DNA of 64,000 bases, taken from positions 32,559 to 96,558 of the forward strand of contig DFXM01000022.1 in the NCBI GenBank assembly GCA_002381695.1, read 5' to 3'. Shown piece after piece: positions 19,277 through 29,036 of this stretch. Source of the DNA: Clostridium sp. UBA4108. GTDB taxonomy: Bacteria; Bacillota; Clostridia; Clostridiales; Clostridiaceae. Below the pieces are notes generated by a model that worked only from the letters and a program-made list of their open reading frames with translations, did not search any database and was not told the origin of the DNA. The position numbers and the translations under genes were made by a program. Within the stretch, counting starts at the first letter, position 1, and each line of letters begins with the position of its first letter.

Positions 19277-20977
19277 ATGGCAATAATAGGGATAGATTTA
19301 GGGACAACCAATAGTTTGGTTTCTTGTTTTACGGAGAATGGACCAATTATTATTGAAAATGTATTTGGGGAAAGATTAACACCCTCTGTAATTAGTGTGG
19401 ATGACAATGGTCAGGTGTTTATAGGAAAAGTAGCCAAGGAAAGGCAAATAACTCATCCTAATCATACTGCAGCTATATTTAAGAGAAATATGGGAACAAA
19501 AAAAGAGTATAAGTTAGGAGATAAAAAATTCTTACCAGAGGAATTATCTTCATTTATTATAAGAACATTAAAAGAAGATGCAGAACAATTTTTGAGGAAA
19601 GAAGTAACGGAGGCAGTAATAAGTGTGCCAGCTTATTTTAACGACACTCAAAGAAGAGCGACGAAAAGAGCTGGCGAACTTGCAGGATTAAAGGTAGAGC
19701 GTTTAATAAATGAGCCTACAGCAGCAGCTATAGCTTACGGGTTGCATCAGAAGAGTTTAAATACAAAGTTTCTAGTATTCGATTTAGGTGGAGGAACCTT
19801 TGATGTATCTATATTAGAGCTTTATAAGAATATCATGGAAGTTAGAGCAGTAGCGGGAGACAATTATCTAGGCGGCGAAGATTTCACTAAAATATTAGTG
19901 GATATATTTGTAAGAAAAAATAGCTTAGATACAAAGGATATGAATTATAAGACTCTTAGTTTATTAAGGAAACAAGCTGAAGTAGCCAAGAGGGAGTTTT
20001 CAAAAGAAAAGTCAATAGAGATGTACTGTAAAGTAAGTGAGGAAGTCTTAAAATGCAATATTACCCTTGAAGAATATGAAAAAGCTTGTGAATTTTTATT
20101 AGGTAAACTAAGAAAGCCAATAGAAAGGGCTTTAAGTGATGCTGCTATAAAGTTAAAGGAAATAGATACAATAGTATTAGTAGGAGGAGCAACTAAACTT
20201 CCAATAATTCGTTCTTTTGTTAGTAAGCTCTTTGGAAGATTACCCTCTGTTAATATAAATCCAGATGAGGTAGTAGCTTTAGGGGCAGCAGTACAAGCAG
20301 CGATGAAGGATAGAAATGAAGCTATTAAAGAAATCGTACTTACAGACGTATGTCCATATACCTTGGGTACAAATGTATCAGTACAGAAGTTAGGTGGGTA
20401 TTATGAACAAGGATATTTTTATCCTATAATTGAGAGAAATACTATTATACCTGTAAGTAGAGTAGAGAGATTATACACTATAAAAGATAATCAAAAGAAG
20501 ATATATGTTGAGATACTTCAAGGGGAAAGTCGTCTTGCCAAGGATAATATATTATTAGGTAATTTAAGTATAATAGTACCACCAGCACCAAGTGGACAAG
20601 AAGCCATAGATGTAAGATATACCTATGATATAAATGGAATATTAGAGGTGGAGGTTACCGTGGTTTCAACGGGGATTAAGAAAACTGTAGTTATAGAAAA
20701 GAACCCTGGTTATATGTCAAAGGAAGAGATGGAAAAACGATTGAAGGAATTAAATGAAATAAAAATCCACCCTAGAGACAAGGAGGAAAACAAGCTTCTT
20801 TTAGCAAGAGGAGAAAGACTTTTCGAAGAAACCATAGGTGAGATAAGAATGCTTATTGGACAGAACTTACAATGGTTTGAAGGTGTATTAGAAAAGCAAA
20901 ATGAAAGAAAAATAGAGGAGGCCGCTGAAGAGATTAGGAATTTACTAAATGAAGTAGAGGAAGAGCAGGAGTTTTAA
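19277..20977 (+). CDS. hscC: Hsp70-family chaperone of the HscC type
   Basis: A 566-aa Hsp70, shorter than DnaK. The ATPase domain has GIDLGTTNSLVS (residues 4-15), INEPTAAAIAYG, FDLGGGTFDVS and VLVGGATKLP. A short substrate domain follows with PYTLGTNVSV. Similarity to Escherichia coli HscC runs throughout, including THPNHTAAIFKRNMG and ILTDVCPY-like segments. HscC pairs with its own J-proteins rather than DnaJ, which fits the J-domain gene two bases downstream. AAAGGAGAA precedes the ATG. Specialised clients are unknown. Confidence 0.9.
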   Translation: MAIIGIDLGTTNSLVSCFTENGPIIIENVFGERLTPSVISVDDNGQVFIGKVAKERQITHPNHTAAIFKRNMGTKKEYKLGDKKFLPEELSSFIIRTLKEDAEQFLRKEVTEAVISVPAYFNDTQRRATKRAGELAGLKVERLINEPTAAAIAYGLHQKSLNTKFLVFDLGGGTFDVSILELYKNIMEVRAVAGDNYLGGEDFTKILVDIFVRKNSLDTKDMNYKTLSLLRKQAEVAKREFSKEKSIEMYCKVSEEVLKCNITLEEYEKACEFLLGKLRKPIERALSDAAIKLKEIDTIVLVGGATKLPIIRSFVSKLFGRLPSVNINPDEVVALGAAVQAAMKDRNEAIKEIVLTDVCPYTLGTNVSVQKLGGYYEQGYFYPIIERNTIIPVSRVERLYTIKDNQKKIYVEILQGESRLAKDNILLGNLSIIVPPAPSGQEAIDVRYTYDINGILEVEVTVVSTGIKKTVVIEKNPGYMSKEEMEKRLKELNEIKIHPRDKEENKLLLARGERLFEETIGEIRMLIGQNLQWFEGVLEKQNERKIEEAAEEIRNLLNEVEEEQEF

Positions 20978-20978
20978 G

Positions 20979-23900
20979 ATGAGTTATTGGGATATTTTAG
21001 GCATAGAGTGCACAAATGATAGAAATGCAATTAGAGAAGCATATATGGAGAAGTTGAATATATATCATCCAGAAGAAGATCCAGAAGGATTTCAAAGATT
21101 AAGAGAAGCTTATGATAATGCTTTAAAGGGAAAAGTAGTTCTAGAAAATAATGAAGAAGAAAAGGATCCTGTAGATAGCTTCATTTCTAAGGTTAAAACC
21201 TTGTATGACCAATTCCATTTAAGAATTGATGAAAAAAATTGGAGAGAATTATTTAAAGAGGATGTTTGTTTTCAAATTGATACTTCAAAAGAGATAAGTT
21301 ATAAGGTATTAGAATTTTTGATGGAACACTACTACTTACCTAATAATGTGTGGAGAACATTAGATGAGCAATTTAGCTGGCGTGAGACATATGAAGGATT
21401 AGGAGAACATTTTCCTAAAAACTTCATAGATTTTGCAATGGCAAATATAAATAATGAATTTAACTTAAGATATGAATTGTTTAGATATGATGAATCAGTA
21501 GATTATGATACATTTATAAAGAATTATTATGATGCCAGCTATAATATAAGAGATGGACGAATTTATAAGGCAAAAAAATCTTTAGATGCAGCCTTATCTA
21601 TAATAGAATATCATGAAGACTTAAAAATTCTTCAGGGAAGGTATTTATTGCTATTAGATAAGGTGAATGAAGCAATAGAGGTATTTACAAAAATCATAGA
21701 TGACAATGAATGTAATCCAGAGGTATATTTTAGAAGAGGGGGAGCACTTCTTAGAAAAGGAAAGATAAATGAGGCCTATGAGGATTATAAAAAAGCCTTA
21801 GAAAGGGACCCTAACAATACTTCTATTATATTTGGAATAGCTGAATGTTGTTATAGTCTAGAATTGTTTGAAGAAGCCAAGGAAATGTATTCAAGACTAA
21901 GTGATATATATCAGTATAATTCAGATATAAGAGCAAATTTAGTAAGTGTAAATAAATTTTTGATAGCTGAGTATGAAAATATAATTGAAAAAGATGATGA
22001 GATTAAATTTAAATTAGCTCAATGTTATTTCGAAAATTATAAATGTGAAGAAAGTTATGAAATTTTAAAACATATAGAAAAAGATTCAGCTATGGATAAA
22101 ACAAGGGTATGTTTGTCATTAGGGAAGGTACTTGTTGTCTTAAATAGAACAGAAGAAGCTATGAAGTACTTTGAGGATGTAATAAGGTTTGATCCAGAGA
22201 ATGGAGAAGCCTATGGTTATATGGCCAGCATACTTCATGACATGAAAAAGTATAAAGAGGCATTAAAATTTTATGATAATGCAATAGAATATGAAGAGGA
22301 TTTATCTACCATATATAATAATAAAGGAAATTTATTATATAAACTAAAAAGATATGAAGAAGGCTTAGATGCATGTAATAAATCTATAGAGCTAAATGGT
22401 GGCATGGCTCATGCTTATAACAACAAAGGAAAGATATTATGCGAACTAGGAAGATATGAAGAAGCTTTAGAGGTATATAATATTGCCTTAGATATCTGTC
22501 AAACCTTTGCAGAGGTCTATGGAAATAAAGCAGAAATATATATTAGAATAGGTAGGGCCGAAGAAGCTGTTAAGATTTGTGACGAAGCCCTTAAAATTGG
22601 ATTGGTAGATGGAAGTATATACTATGAAAAGGCAGAGGCACTATATACACTTGGAGAAAAGGCAGAAGCTCTAGAGTTATACGGTAAGGCATTAGAGAAA
22701 GATAAGGATAATTCAAAAATATATATAGGCTTTGGTCATCTTTATTTTGATGCTAAAGAATATGAGAAGGCTATAGAGTCTTATAATAAGGCTATAAATA
22801 TAGATAAGAAAAACCCATACTACTATGTATGTAGAGGTAATGTTTATAGGAATATGGAAAAATATGATGAGGCTATAGCTGATTATACCAAAGGAATAGA
22901 ATTAGACAATGGTTATGGATATGCATATTGCCAAAGGGGAATTATGCATAGAAATAAGAAGATGTTTAATGAGGCCATTGAGGATTATAAGAAGGCTACA
23001 GAAATAGATACAGAGCATGCTTTTACATATAATGAATTAGGAGAAGTCTATCATGAAATGCAAAAATATGATAGTGCTATTGAGTGGTATACAAAAGCAC
23101 TAGAAGTAGACCTAGGGTATGACTATTGTTACGCTAATAGGGGGATAACTTATAAAACCATAAAAGATTTTTCAAAAGCTATTGAAGATTTTACTAGAGC
23201 AGTAGAAATAAATCCAGAGTATGCTTATGCTTATAATGAATTAGGTGAAGTATGTCATGAAATGGAAAATTATGAGGAAGCAATAGAGTGGTACAGTAAA
23301 GCTTTAAATATAGATAGTAATTATTCTTATTGTTATATTAATAGGGCTATAACTTATAAAAAGATGAAAGAGATTTCAAAAGCTATTGACGATTATACAA
23401 AGTCCATAGAAATAAGCCCTGAGTATACTTATGCCTATAACGAAATAGGAGATATATATTATGAGTCAGAAAAATATGATGAGGCAATAGAATGGTATAG
23501 AAAGGCATTAAAAATAAATAAAAACTATGTTGATGCCTATAATAATATAGGACTATCCTACTTTGATCAGGAAAAGTACGATAAGGCCTTTGCAAAATTT
23601 AAGGAGGCTATAAAAATAGATCCTAAGTATAAGTATGGATATTATAATATGGGTAGAATAATGTCAATTAAAGGGGATCATGAAGAGGCAATAAAATTGT
23701 ATACTAAGGCTATAGAGATAGATCCAAGGTATGATGCATGTTATAACAATAGAGGAAGATCATATAAAAATTTAAATAGATATGAAGAGGCAATAAAAGA
23801 TTATACCAGTGCTATAGAAATTTCTCTCCATAGTGAAGCGTTATATTACAATAATAGAGGAGTAGTATATGAAGAGCTTGATGATTTGGAAAAAGCCACG

Positions 23901-24302
23901 ATGGATTATAAAAAAGCTTTAGAAATATATCCAGAGTATGATTTACCTCTATGCAATATGGGAGATGTATATTATACAAAAGGTAAGTACGAAAAAGCTA
24001 TAGAGTATTATACAAAGTCATTAGAGGTTAATCACCAATTTGATTATTGTTATTATAAAAGAGCAATGAGTTACAAGTTAATAGGAGAGATAGAGAAGGC
24101 TATATTAGATTACACAAAAGCTATAGAATTTAATGATGAAGATGATAATTATTTCTTGCAAAGAGGACTTTTGCATAAGCAAATGGGAAGAAAAAAAGAA
24201 GCCTGCGCTGATTTTAAAAAAGCCTTAAAATTAAATTCTGATAACAAGGAAGCAAGAGATAATCTTAGTTTATTCTCTAAGGTTTTAAGTATGTTTTCTT
24301 AA
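20979..24302 (+). CDS. Large J-domain protein with about 24 TPR repeats
   Basis: A 1107-aa co-chaperone. Residues 1-50 are a short DjlB/DjlC-like J-domain, MSYWDILGIE to HPEEDPEGFQRLREAY. The catalytic HPD triad reads HPE here. A linker of about 150 residues follows, and residues from about 190 to the end are tandem TPR motifs (for example AYNELGEVYHEMQKYDSAIE). It starts two bases after hscC and is the last gene before a strong terminator. It probably recruits clients to HscC through its TPR array. The repeats are similar enough at DNA level to favour copy-number variation. Confidence 0.85.
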   Translation: MSYWDILGIECTNDRNAIREAYMEKLNIYHPEEDPEGFQRLREAYDNALKGKVVLENNEEEKDPVDSFISKVKTLYDQFHLRIDEKNWRELFKEDVCFQIDTSKEISYKVLEFLMEHYYLPNNVWRTLDEQFSWRETYEGLGEHFPKNFIDFAMANINNEFNLRYELFRYDESVDYDTFIKNYYDASYNIRDGRIYKAKKSLDAALSIIEYHEDLKILQGRYLLLLDKVNEAIEVFTKIIDDNECNPEVYFRRGGALLRKGKINEAYEDYKKALERDPNNTSIIFGIAECCYSLELFEEAKEMYSRLSDIYQYNSDIRANLVSVNKFLIAEYENIIEKDDEIKFKLAQCYFENYKCEESYEILKHIEKDSAMDKTRVCLSLGKVLVVLNRTEEAMKYFEDVIRFDPENGEAYGYMASILHDMKKYKEALKFYDNAIEYEEDLSTIYNNKGNLLYKLKRYEEGLDACNKSIELNGGMAHAYNNKGKILCELGRYEEALEVYNIALDICQTFAEVYGNKAEIYIRIGRAEEAVKICDEALKIGLVDGSIYYEKAEALYTLGEKAEALELYGKALEKDKDNSKIYIGFGHLYFDAKEYEKAIESYNKAINIDKKNPYYYVCRGNVYRNMEKYDEAIADYTKGIELDNGYGYAYCQRGIMHRNKKMFNEAIEDYKKATEIDTEHAFTYNELGEVYHEMQKYDSAIEWYTKALEVDLGYDYCYANRGITYKTIKDFSKAIEDFTRAVEINPEYAYAYNELGEVCHEMENYEEAIEWYSKALNIDSNYSYCYINRAITYKKMKEISKAIDDYTKSIEISPEYTYAYNEIGDIYYESEKYDEAIEWYRKALKINKNYVDAYNNIGLSYFDQEKYDKAFAKFKEAIKIDPKYKYGYYNMGRIMSIKGDHEEAIKLYTKAIEIDPRYDACYNNRGRSYKNLNRYEEAIKDYTSAIEISLHSEALYYNNRGVVYEELDDLEKATMDYKKALEIYPEYDLPLCNMGDVYYTKGKYEKAIEYYTKSLEVNHQFDYCYYKRAMSYKLIGEIEKAILDYTKAIEFNDEDDNYFLQRGLLHKQMGRKKEACADFKKALKLNSDNKEARDNLSLFSKVLSMFS

Positions 24303-24346
24303 GAAATTTTTATAAAAATATAATCGTTACAAAATAGAAAATTAAT

Positions 24347-24400
24347 CACAAGGAAGCTATGGATAAATATATTTAACCATAGCTTCCTTGTGGCTTTTTA
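24347..24400 (+). terminator. Intrinsic terminator of the Hsp70 cluster
   Basis: CACAAGGAAGCTATGG at 24347-24362 pairs perfectly with CCATAGCTTCCTTGTG at 24377-24392, followed by GGCTTTTT. Confidence 0.92.
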
Positions 24401-24455
24401 CATATCTAACAAAGTATAAAAGTATGTATTGGTATCATCTTTTAGATTTTAGAAG

Positions 24456-24477
24456 AAAGTCTTTAGAAAGTCTTTAG
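24456..24477 (+). promoter_or_regulatory. Tandem 11-bp repeat upstream of the VanR-like gene
   Basis: AAAGTCTTTAG occurs twice back to back at 24456-24466 and 24467-24477, with a weaker CTTTTAGATTT copy at about 24439. Eleven-base direct repeats are a common layout for OmpR-family response regulators, so these may be autoregulatory sites. Confidence 0.45.
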
Positions 24478-24639
24478 ATTTCCTTCAAGTTTATCTTAAT
24501 TTTTAAAAAGTATCATAAAAGTATAGAAACAATAAATGGTTTAATAAATTAAAAAGTTCTCTATGATATTGTATAATTAAGCTTGTATATAGATTGATGT
24601 ATATTAAAAAAATACAATGTTGTAGAAAGAGGGAGCAAT

Positions 24640-25335
24640 ATGAATTCATATAATATTTTAGTTGTGGAAGATGAGAAGGAAATAGCAGATGCTATAGAAA
24701 TATATTTAGTAAACCAAGGATATAAGGTATTTAAAGGTTACAATGGCTTCGAAGCATTAGATATATTAAATAATGAAAAAATACATTTAGCGATAATAGA
24801 TGTAATGATGCCTAAAATGGATGGAATAACTTTAATAATGAAGCTCAGAGAAAATAATAATTTCCCTGTTATAATATTATCTGCAAAATCAGAAGAAGTT
24901 GATAAGATTATGGGACTTAATATAGGAGCTGATGATTATGTTTCAAAACCATTCAAACCTCTGGAGCTTTTAGCACGAGTTAATTCTCAGCTTAGAAGAT
25001 ATACTAAATACTTAAATATGGTTAAAGATGAAGACAATGTATTTGTTATAGGAGGATTAGAGCTTAATCAGGATACTAAAGAAGTAACAGTGGATGGTAA
25101 CTTAGTGAAGACTACGCCTAGTGAATTTAAAATACTTCATTTATTGATGAGAAATCCAGGGAGGGTTTTCTCAGCAGAGGAGATATATGAAAGAGTTTGG
25201 AACGAGCAAGCAATAAACACAGATACTATAATGGTTCATGTAAGAAATATAAGAGAAAAAATAGAAATAAATCCAAAGAATCCAAAATATTTAAAGGTGG
25301 TGTGGGGAGTTGGATACAAAATTGAAAAGCAATAA
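24640..25335 (+). CDS. OmpR-family response regulator, VanR-like
   Basis: A 231-aa regulator: a receiver domain with phosphoacceptor Asp54 (AIIDVMMPKMDG) and Lys in YVSKPFKPLELLARV, then a winged-helix DNA-binding domain ending NPKYLKVVWGVGYKIEKQ. The ending and the receiver sequence resemble VanR of glycopeptide-resistance systems. GAAAGAGGGAG lies before the ATG. It overlaps the kinase gene by 26 bases. No vanHAX-type ligase genes are present, so a cell-envelope sensing role other than vancomycin resistance is likely. Confidence 0.88.
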   Translation: MNSYNILVVEDEKEIADAIEIYLVNQGYKVFKGYNGFEALDILNNEKIHLAIIDVMMPKMDGITLIMKLRENNNFPVIILSAKSEEVDKIMGLNIGADDYVSKPFKPLELLARVNSQLRRYTKYLNMVKDEDNVFVIGGLELNQDTKEVTVDGNLVKTTPSEFKILHLLMRNPGRVFSAEEIYERVWNEQAINTDTIMVHVRNIREKIEINPKNPKYLKVVWGVGYKIEKQ

Positions 25336-27526
25336 AAATACTAGTAAATATATAATAAATACAATCATCTCGATTTTATTATTAGGTACAGCCATAGGAA
25401 TGTTATTCACATATTCAAATATAGAAGAGAGAAGTAAAAAATATGGATATAATCCATATGAACAATCAGATTTTCTAGAAGATTTATATAAAAATAGTTA
25501 TGTGTTATATCATAAAATGCTAGAAGAAAAATTAGGGAAAAAAATAGTTCCATCAGACCTATTATTTAATAAAAATTTAGTTTACAAAGAATATGAGAAT
25601 TACGCAGAGGATGATTCAGACTATAATTCAAATTATGATCAATATAGAGATATAAAAAATAGAATAAATAACGAATTTATTAGTTGGAAAAGAAATTTTA
25701 ATAATTCTCTTAGTAATTTATCTTATTATGCTATTGAAAAGGAAAAAAAATTAAATATATCCAATAATGGCAAGGATATAAGTGGTCTAATAGATGAGAA
25801 CATTAGCCTAGAAAAACGTGCAGAAAATAATAAATATAATATAATATATAACTTCTATGTAGTTCTTGATTTTGATGAAAAAGGAAATTTAACTGTGAAA
25901 AATCCTTATGGAGTAGATGGAAAGGACATAACTAGTAGATTTATAGATTTTAAATCAAATCTAAATCACAATTTAGAATTGGAATCTATTAAAAATATGA
26001 CATTTGTATATGCTGTTCCTAAAAATTTATCTTACAGTGACAGTATATCTTATTATGTAGATAGAGGAAACAGATATGGGATTGTTAACGCTAGTGGCCC
26101 TTTTATAATGTTAACCTTAGGATTTATAACATTATGCGGACTATTAATTCCATATAAAAATTCTAAAGAATTGTTAGGCTTTGATAAATTCTATAAAATT
26201 CCATTTGAAATAATTGCACTAGTGGTATTTTTTACTATAGCATTAATAAGTACATCTCCACAAAATATAATAACTAGTACCTTAAGTGGAGAATTTGCTA
26301 ATGGATTAGCAGAATTAGGTATAGGAGGAACTTTAGCTAAAAATATAGTTGGGTTAATAAATATTGGGTATTGGTTTATATGTTTTGGAATAATATTTAT
26401 GGCGGTTGTTTTATTAAAGCATATATTTAGTGTAGGAATTAAAAAATATATGAAAGAAAACACCTTAATGTTTATAATAGTGAAATGGATAAAAAATATA
26501 TTTAGCAGGACATATGAATATTTTCAAAATATAGATTTAAGAGATAAACCAACAAAATTTATTGTAAAAGCATTAGGTATAAATTTTGTAGTAGTATTAA
26601 TACTTTGTAGTATGTGGTTCTTTGGAATATTTGGGGCAATAATCTACACAGTAGTTTTATTTATAATAGTAAGAAGATATGTTGAAGATACAAGTAAAAA
26701 GTACAATAAACTCTTAAAAGCAACTAGTAAAATTGCAGAAGGTAATTTAGATGTTGACATTGAGGAAAATTTAGGTGTATTTGAGCCATTTAAGGAAGAA
26801 ATACAAAGTATACAAAGTGGATTTAAAAAGGCAGTTCATGAGGAAGTAAAAAGTCAAAGGATGAAAACAGAGCTTATATCTAACGTATCCCATGACTTAA
26901 AAACTCCATTAACTTCAATTATTACCTATGTAGATTTGTTAAAAGATGAAAATATTACTGAGGAAAACCGTAAACAATATTTAGATACACTAGATAGAAA
27001 GTCACAAAGATTACAAGAGTTGATTGAAAACCTATTTGAAGTAAGTAAAGCAACCAGTGGAAATATAAGCTTAGATATAGTAGACGTGGATGTAGTATCT
27101 TTAATGAAGCAAACCCTATTAGAATTAACTGATAAGATATCAGAGGCATCCTTAATTGTAAAAAGCAATTTTCCAGAAGGTAAAGTTATATTAGCTTTAG
27201 ATAGTCAACGTATGTTTAGGGTATTTGAAAATCTTATAATTAATATAACTAAATATGCTATGACAGGATCTAGAGTATATATCGATATTATTGAGGAAGT
27301 TGATAGGGTTAATATAGTTTTCAAAAATATGTCTGCAGTAGAAATAGATATAAATATGGAAGATTTGACAGATAGATTTGTTAGAGGAGATAAATCTCGA
27401 AATACAGAAGGCTCAGGGTTAGGGCTTGCAATAGCTAAAGGGTTCGTAGAACTACAAGGAGGAATTTTCTCGGTAAATGTAGATGGAGATTTATTTAAAG
27501 TTACAATTAGCTTTGATAAAAAATAG
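25310..27526 (+). CDS. Membrane sensor histidine kinase partnered with the VanR-like regulator
   Basis: A 738-aa kinase. The N-terminus has one helix, an approximately 220-residue extracytoplasmic part, then four to six more hydrophobic segments (about residues 260-460), a HAMP-like linker, the His-box SHDLKTPLTS (His528) and an ATPase domain with GSGLGLAIAKG. The start is a TTG at 25310, with a second TTG at 25322 as alternative; AGGTGG upstream fits the first. The long N-terminal sensor is larger than in VanS. It shares the operon with the regulator and ends at a strong terminator. Confidence 0.85.
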   Translation: MDTKLKSNKNTSKYIINTIISILLLGTAIGMLFTYSNIEERSKKYGYNPYEQSDFLEDLYKNSYVLYHKMLEEKLGKKIVPSDLLFNKNLVYKEYENYAEDDSDYNSNYDQYRDIKNRINNEFISWKRNFNNSLSNLSYYAIEKEKKLNISNNGKDISGLIDENISLEKRAENNKYNIIYNFYVVLDFDEKGNLTVKNPYGVDGKDITSRFIDFKSNLNHNLELESIKNMTFVYAVPKNLSYSDSISYYVDRGNRYGIVNASGPFIMLTLGFITLCGLLIPYKNSKELLGFDKFYKIPFEIIALVVFFTIALISTSPQNIITSTLSGEFANGLAELGIGGTLAKNIVGLINIGYWFICFGIIFMAVVLLKHIFSVGIKKYMKENTLMFIIVKWIKNIFSRTYEYFQNIDLRDKPTKFIVKALGINFVVVLILCSMWFFGIFGAIIYTVVLFIIVRRYVEDTSKKYNKLLKATSKIAEGNLDVDIEENLGVFEPFKEEIQSIQSGFKKAVHEEVKSQRMKTELISNVSHDLKTPLTSIITYVDLLKDENITEENRKQYLDTLDRKSQRLQELIENLFEVSKATSGNISLDIVDVDVVSLMKQTLLELTDKISEASLIVKSNFPEGKVILALDSQRMFRVFENLIINITKYAMTGSRVYIDIIEEVDRVNIVFKNMSAVEIDINMEDLTDRFVRGDKSRNTEGSGLGLAIAKGFVELQGGIFSVNVDGDLFKVTISFDKK

Positions 27527-27535
27527 AGTAGTTGC

Positions 27536-27568
27536 ATAGAAGCAGACTTAAGTCTGCTTCTATTTTTT
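27536..27568 (+). terminator. Intrinsic terminator after the sensor kinase gene
   Basis: ATAGAAGCAGACTT at 27536-27549 pairs perfectly with AAGTCTGCTTCTAT at 27550-27563, followed by a T-run. Confidence 0.9.
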
Positions 27569-27623
27569 CACCCTTTTAGACTAATTTGCTGATTTGTTAT
27601 ATAAGATAAGCCCAATTTAATTA

Positions 27624-27851
27624 TCATTTAACTTTTTTAAATAAATTAATTCCTGATAAAATACATATAAATGCACTGAATCCTAACCTTAACCAATCCA
27701 TATAAAGCCAGAAATCTCCCCCATATACTATGCTTGGAGCTGCATTATATTCATCAACATAAATACCCATATTCCAAAATAATTTAACAGATATTATTAA
27801 GCAAATAAAACTTAATACAAATATAGCCATGTTTAAAAGTTTATTATTCAT
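27624..27851 (-). CDS. 75-aa membrane protein, function unknown
   Basis: A small protein with two hydrophobic helices (about residues 5-25 and 52-70) joined by a loop YVDEYNAAPSIVYGGDF. The ATG at 27851 is preferred since GGAGGG lies directly upstream; a longer frame would begin inside that site. It sits between the kinase and a CPBP protease gene on the opposite strand to the kinase. No family is recognised. Confidence 0.65.
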   Translation of the reverse strand: MNNKLLNMAIFVLSFICLIISVKLFWNMGIYVDEYNAAPSIVYGGDFWLYMDWLRLGFSAFICILSGINLFKKVK

Positions 27852-27953
27852 AATTATTCCCTCCAAATTTAAAATGAATTATTTACTAATTTATTTGCTT
27901 ATCTTATATAGCTCTAACCAATATAAATATAAAATAAAGGAGTAAGAATAGCT

Positions 27954-28619
27954 TTATCTACCAAATATGTTCATGAAGCTATGTGCTAATATTGAGGCAT
28001 AGCAATTCTTAAATCTGTAACGTATAAAGCCTAGGACTATTCCAAAGCATAGCCCAGTTAGGGTTTTCATTAACATTATATATGCTATATTAGGAGCATT
28101 ATCTCTTAAAGCGACTTTAAACCAAATTGTATCTACATATCCTAAATGCCATATAGCAAATAGCAAAGTATTTATAATATAAACTGTAAATTCACTTTTA
28201 TAACAGGATTTTAGCTTATTCCAAACATACCCTCTAAAAAGGAATTCTTCAAATATAGGTGTTGCTATGGCTGATAGCGTTAATGGAACTATAAGATTTA
28301 AGGAATAATCCTTATTAAAAATAGGCGTTGTTATAATTAGAAAAATTACTATTATAGTAGCCATGATATAGATTGATTTTTCTTTTAAGTCTTTTAATTC
28401 AGGCAATAGAAAGAGTTTTAAATTTTTCTTTTTGGACATGATTAGGATAGTAATAGTAAGTAAAAACATGATTAAAATAGTAATTAAATCGCTACTATAA
28501 GAATTCTTATCTACGATTAGGAAAAGCAGGTGTTTTATTGTTATTCTTATAATCTGAAATGATATTAAAGTAGCTATGATTTTTAGTAATAGGTTTTTCT
28601 TAATTCTATAATTCCTCAT
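27954..28619 (-). CDS. CPBP-family intramembrane metalloprotease (Abi type)
   Basis: A 221-aa integral membrane protein with about six helices. The three CPBP motifs are present: EEFLFRGYVWNKL (glutamate pair and arginine), FAIWHLGY and ILAHSFMN. Members are glutamate-type intramembrane proteases related to Rce1; several handle bacteriocin or peptide-pheromone maturation and immunity. The ATG at 28619 is chosen as AAGGAG lies eight bases upstream. The neighbours are a VanZ-like and a VanR/S-like set, all envelope-related. Confidence 0.85.
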   Translation of the reverse strand: MRNYRIKKNLLLKIIATLISFQIIRITIKHLLFLIVDKNSYSSDLITILIMFLLTITILIMSKKKNLKLFLLPELKDLKEKSIYIMATIIVIFLIITTPIFNKDYSLNLIVPLTLSAIATPIFEEFLFRGYVWNKLKSCYKSEFTVYIINTLLFAIWHLGYVDTIWFKVALRDNAPNIAYIMLMKTLTGLCFGIVLGFIRYRFKNCYASILAHSFMNIFGR

Positions 28620-28916
28620 TCCTTCCACTCCTTAAAATCCTCCATTTCTGCTTTATTAATTATCTTATAATATAGTAACAGAAATATTATTGTTATTCAA
28701 TAAAAAAATAAAGGATAACGATAAAAATATATTGTTACTTAAAAAATCACTACATAAAAGTTATAATAAAATTTATACATGATAAATAATCGATATGAAT
28801 TATCTTTATTGAAATCTATATAATTAGAACTTTGTAATAATTTCTTAAGAAATGCTTAAGTAAATTTTAAATAATTAGCTATATAATCTATTTATTAATA
28901 AAGTTCTATTTTAATA

Positions 28917-28949
28917 GAATTCTAAAATCAGCAATAATTTAAAACAAAG
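28917..28949. repeat. Dispersed repeat family A, diverged copy A3
   Basis: AATTCTAAAATCAGCAATAA followed by TTTAAAACAAAG matches the right half of the repeat at 6-62 and 35359-35416. It lies upstream of the VanZ-like gene. The rest of 28620-29036 holds AT-rich spacer with a TTTCTTAAGAAA palindrome near 28843. Confidence 0.5.
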
Positions 28950-29036
28950 TCATTAATAAAAATAATTTACAAAAGGAGTTTTCTAGAGATAGGTTTTTAA
29001 TTGATAGTTAATAGTAAGATTAAAGAAGGTGAAAAA

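Noticed and set aside
20979..24302. Tandem repeats as a possible CRISPR-like or satellite array
   Set aside because: The periodicity is 102 bases and reflects coding for 34-residue TPR units in frame.
28760..28870. Riboswitch upstream of the VanZ-like gene
   Set aside because: Only AT-rich DNA and a short TTTCTTAAGAAA palindrome are visible; no known riboswitch core was found.
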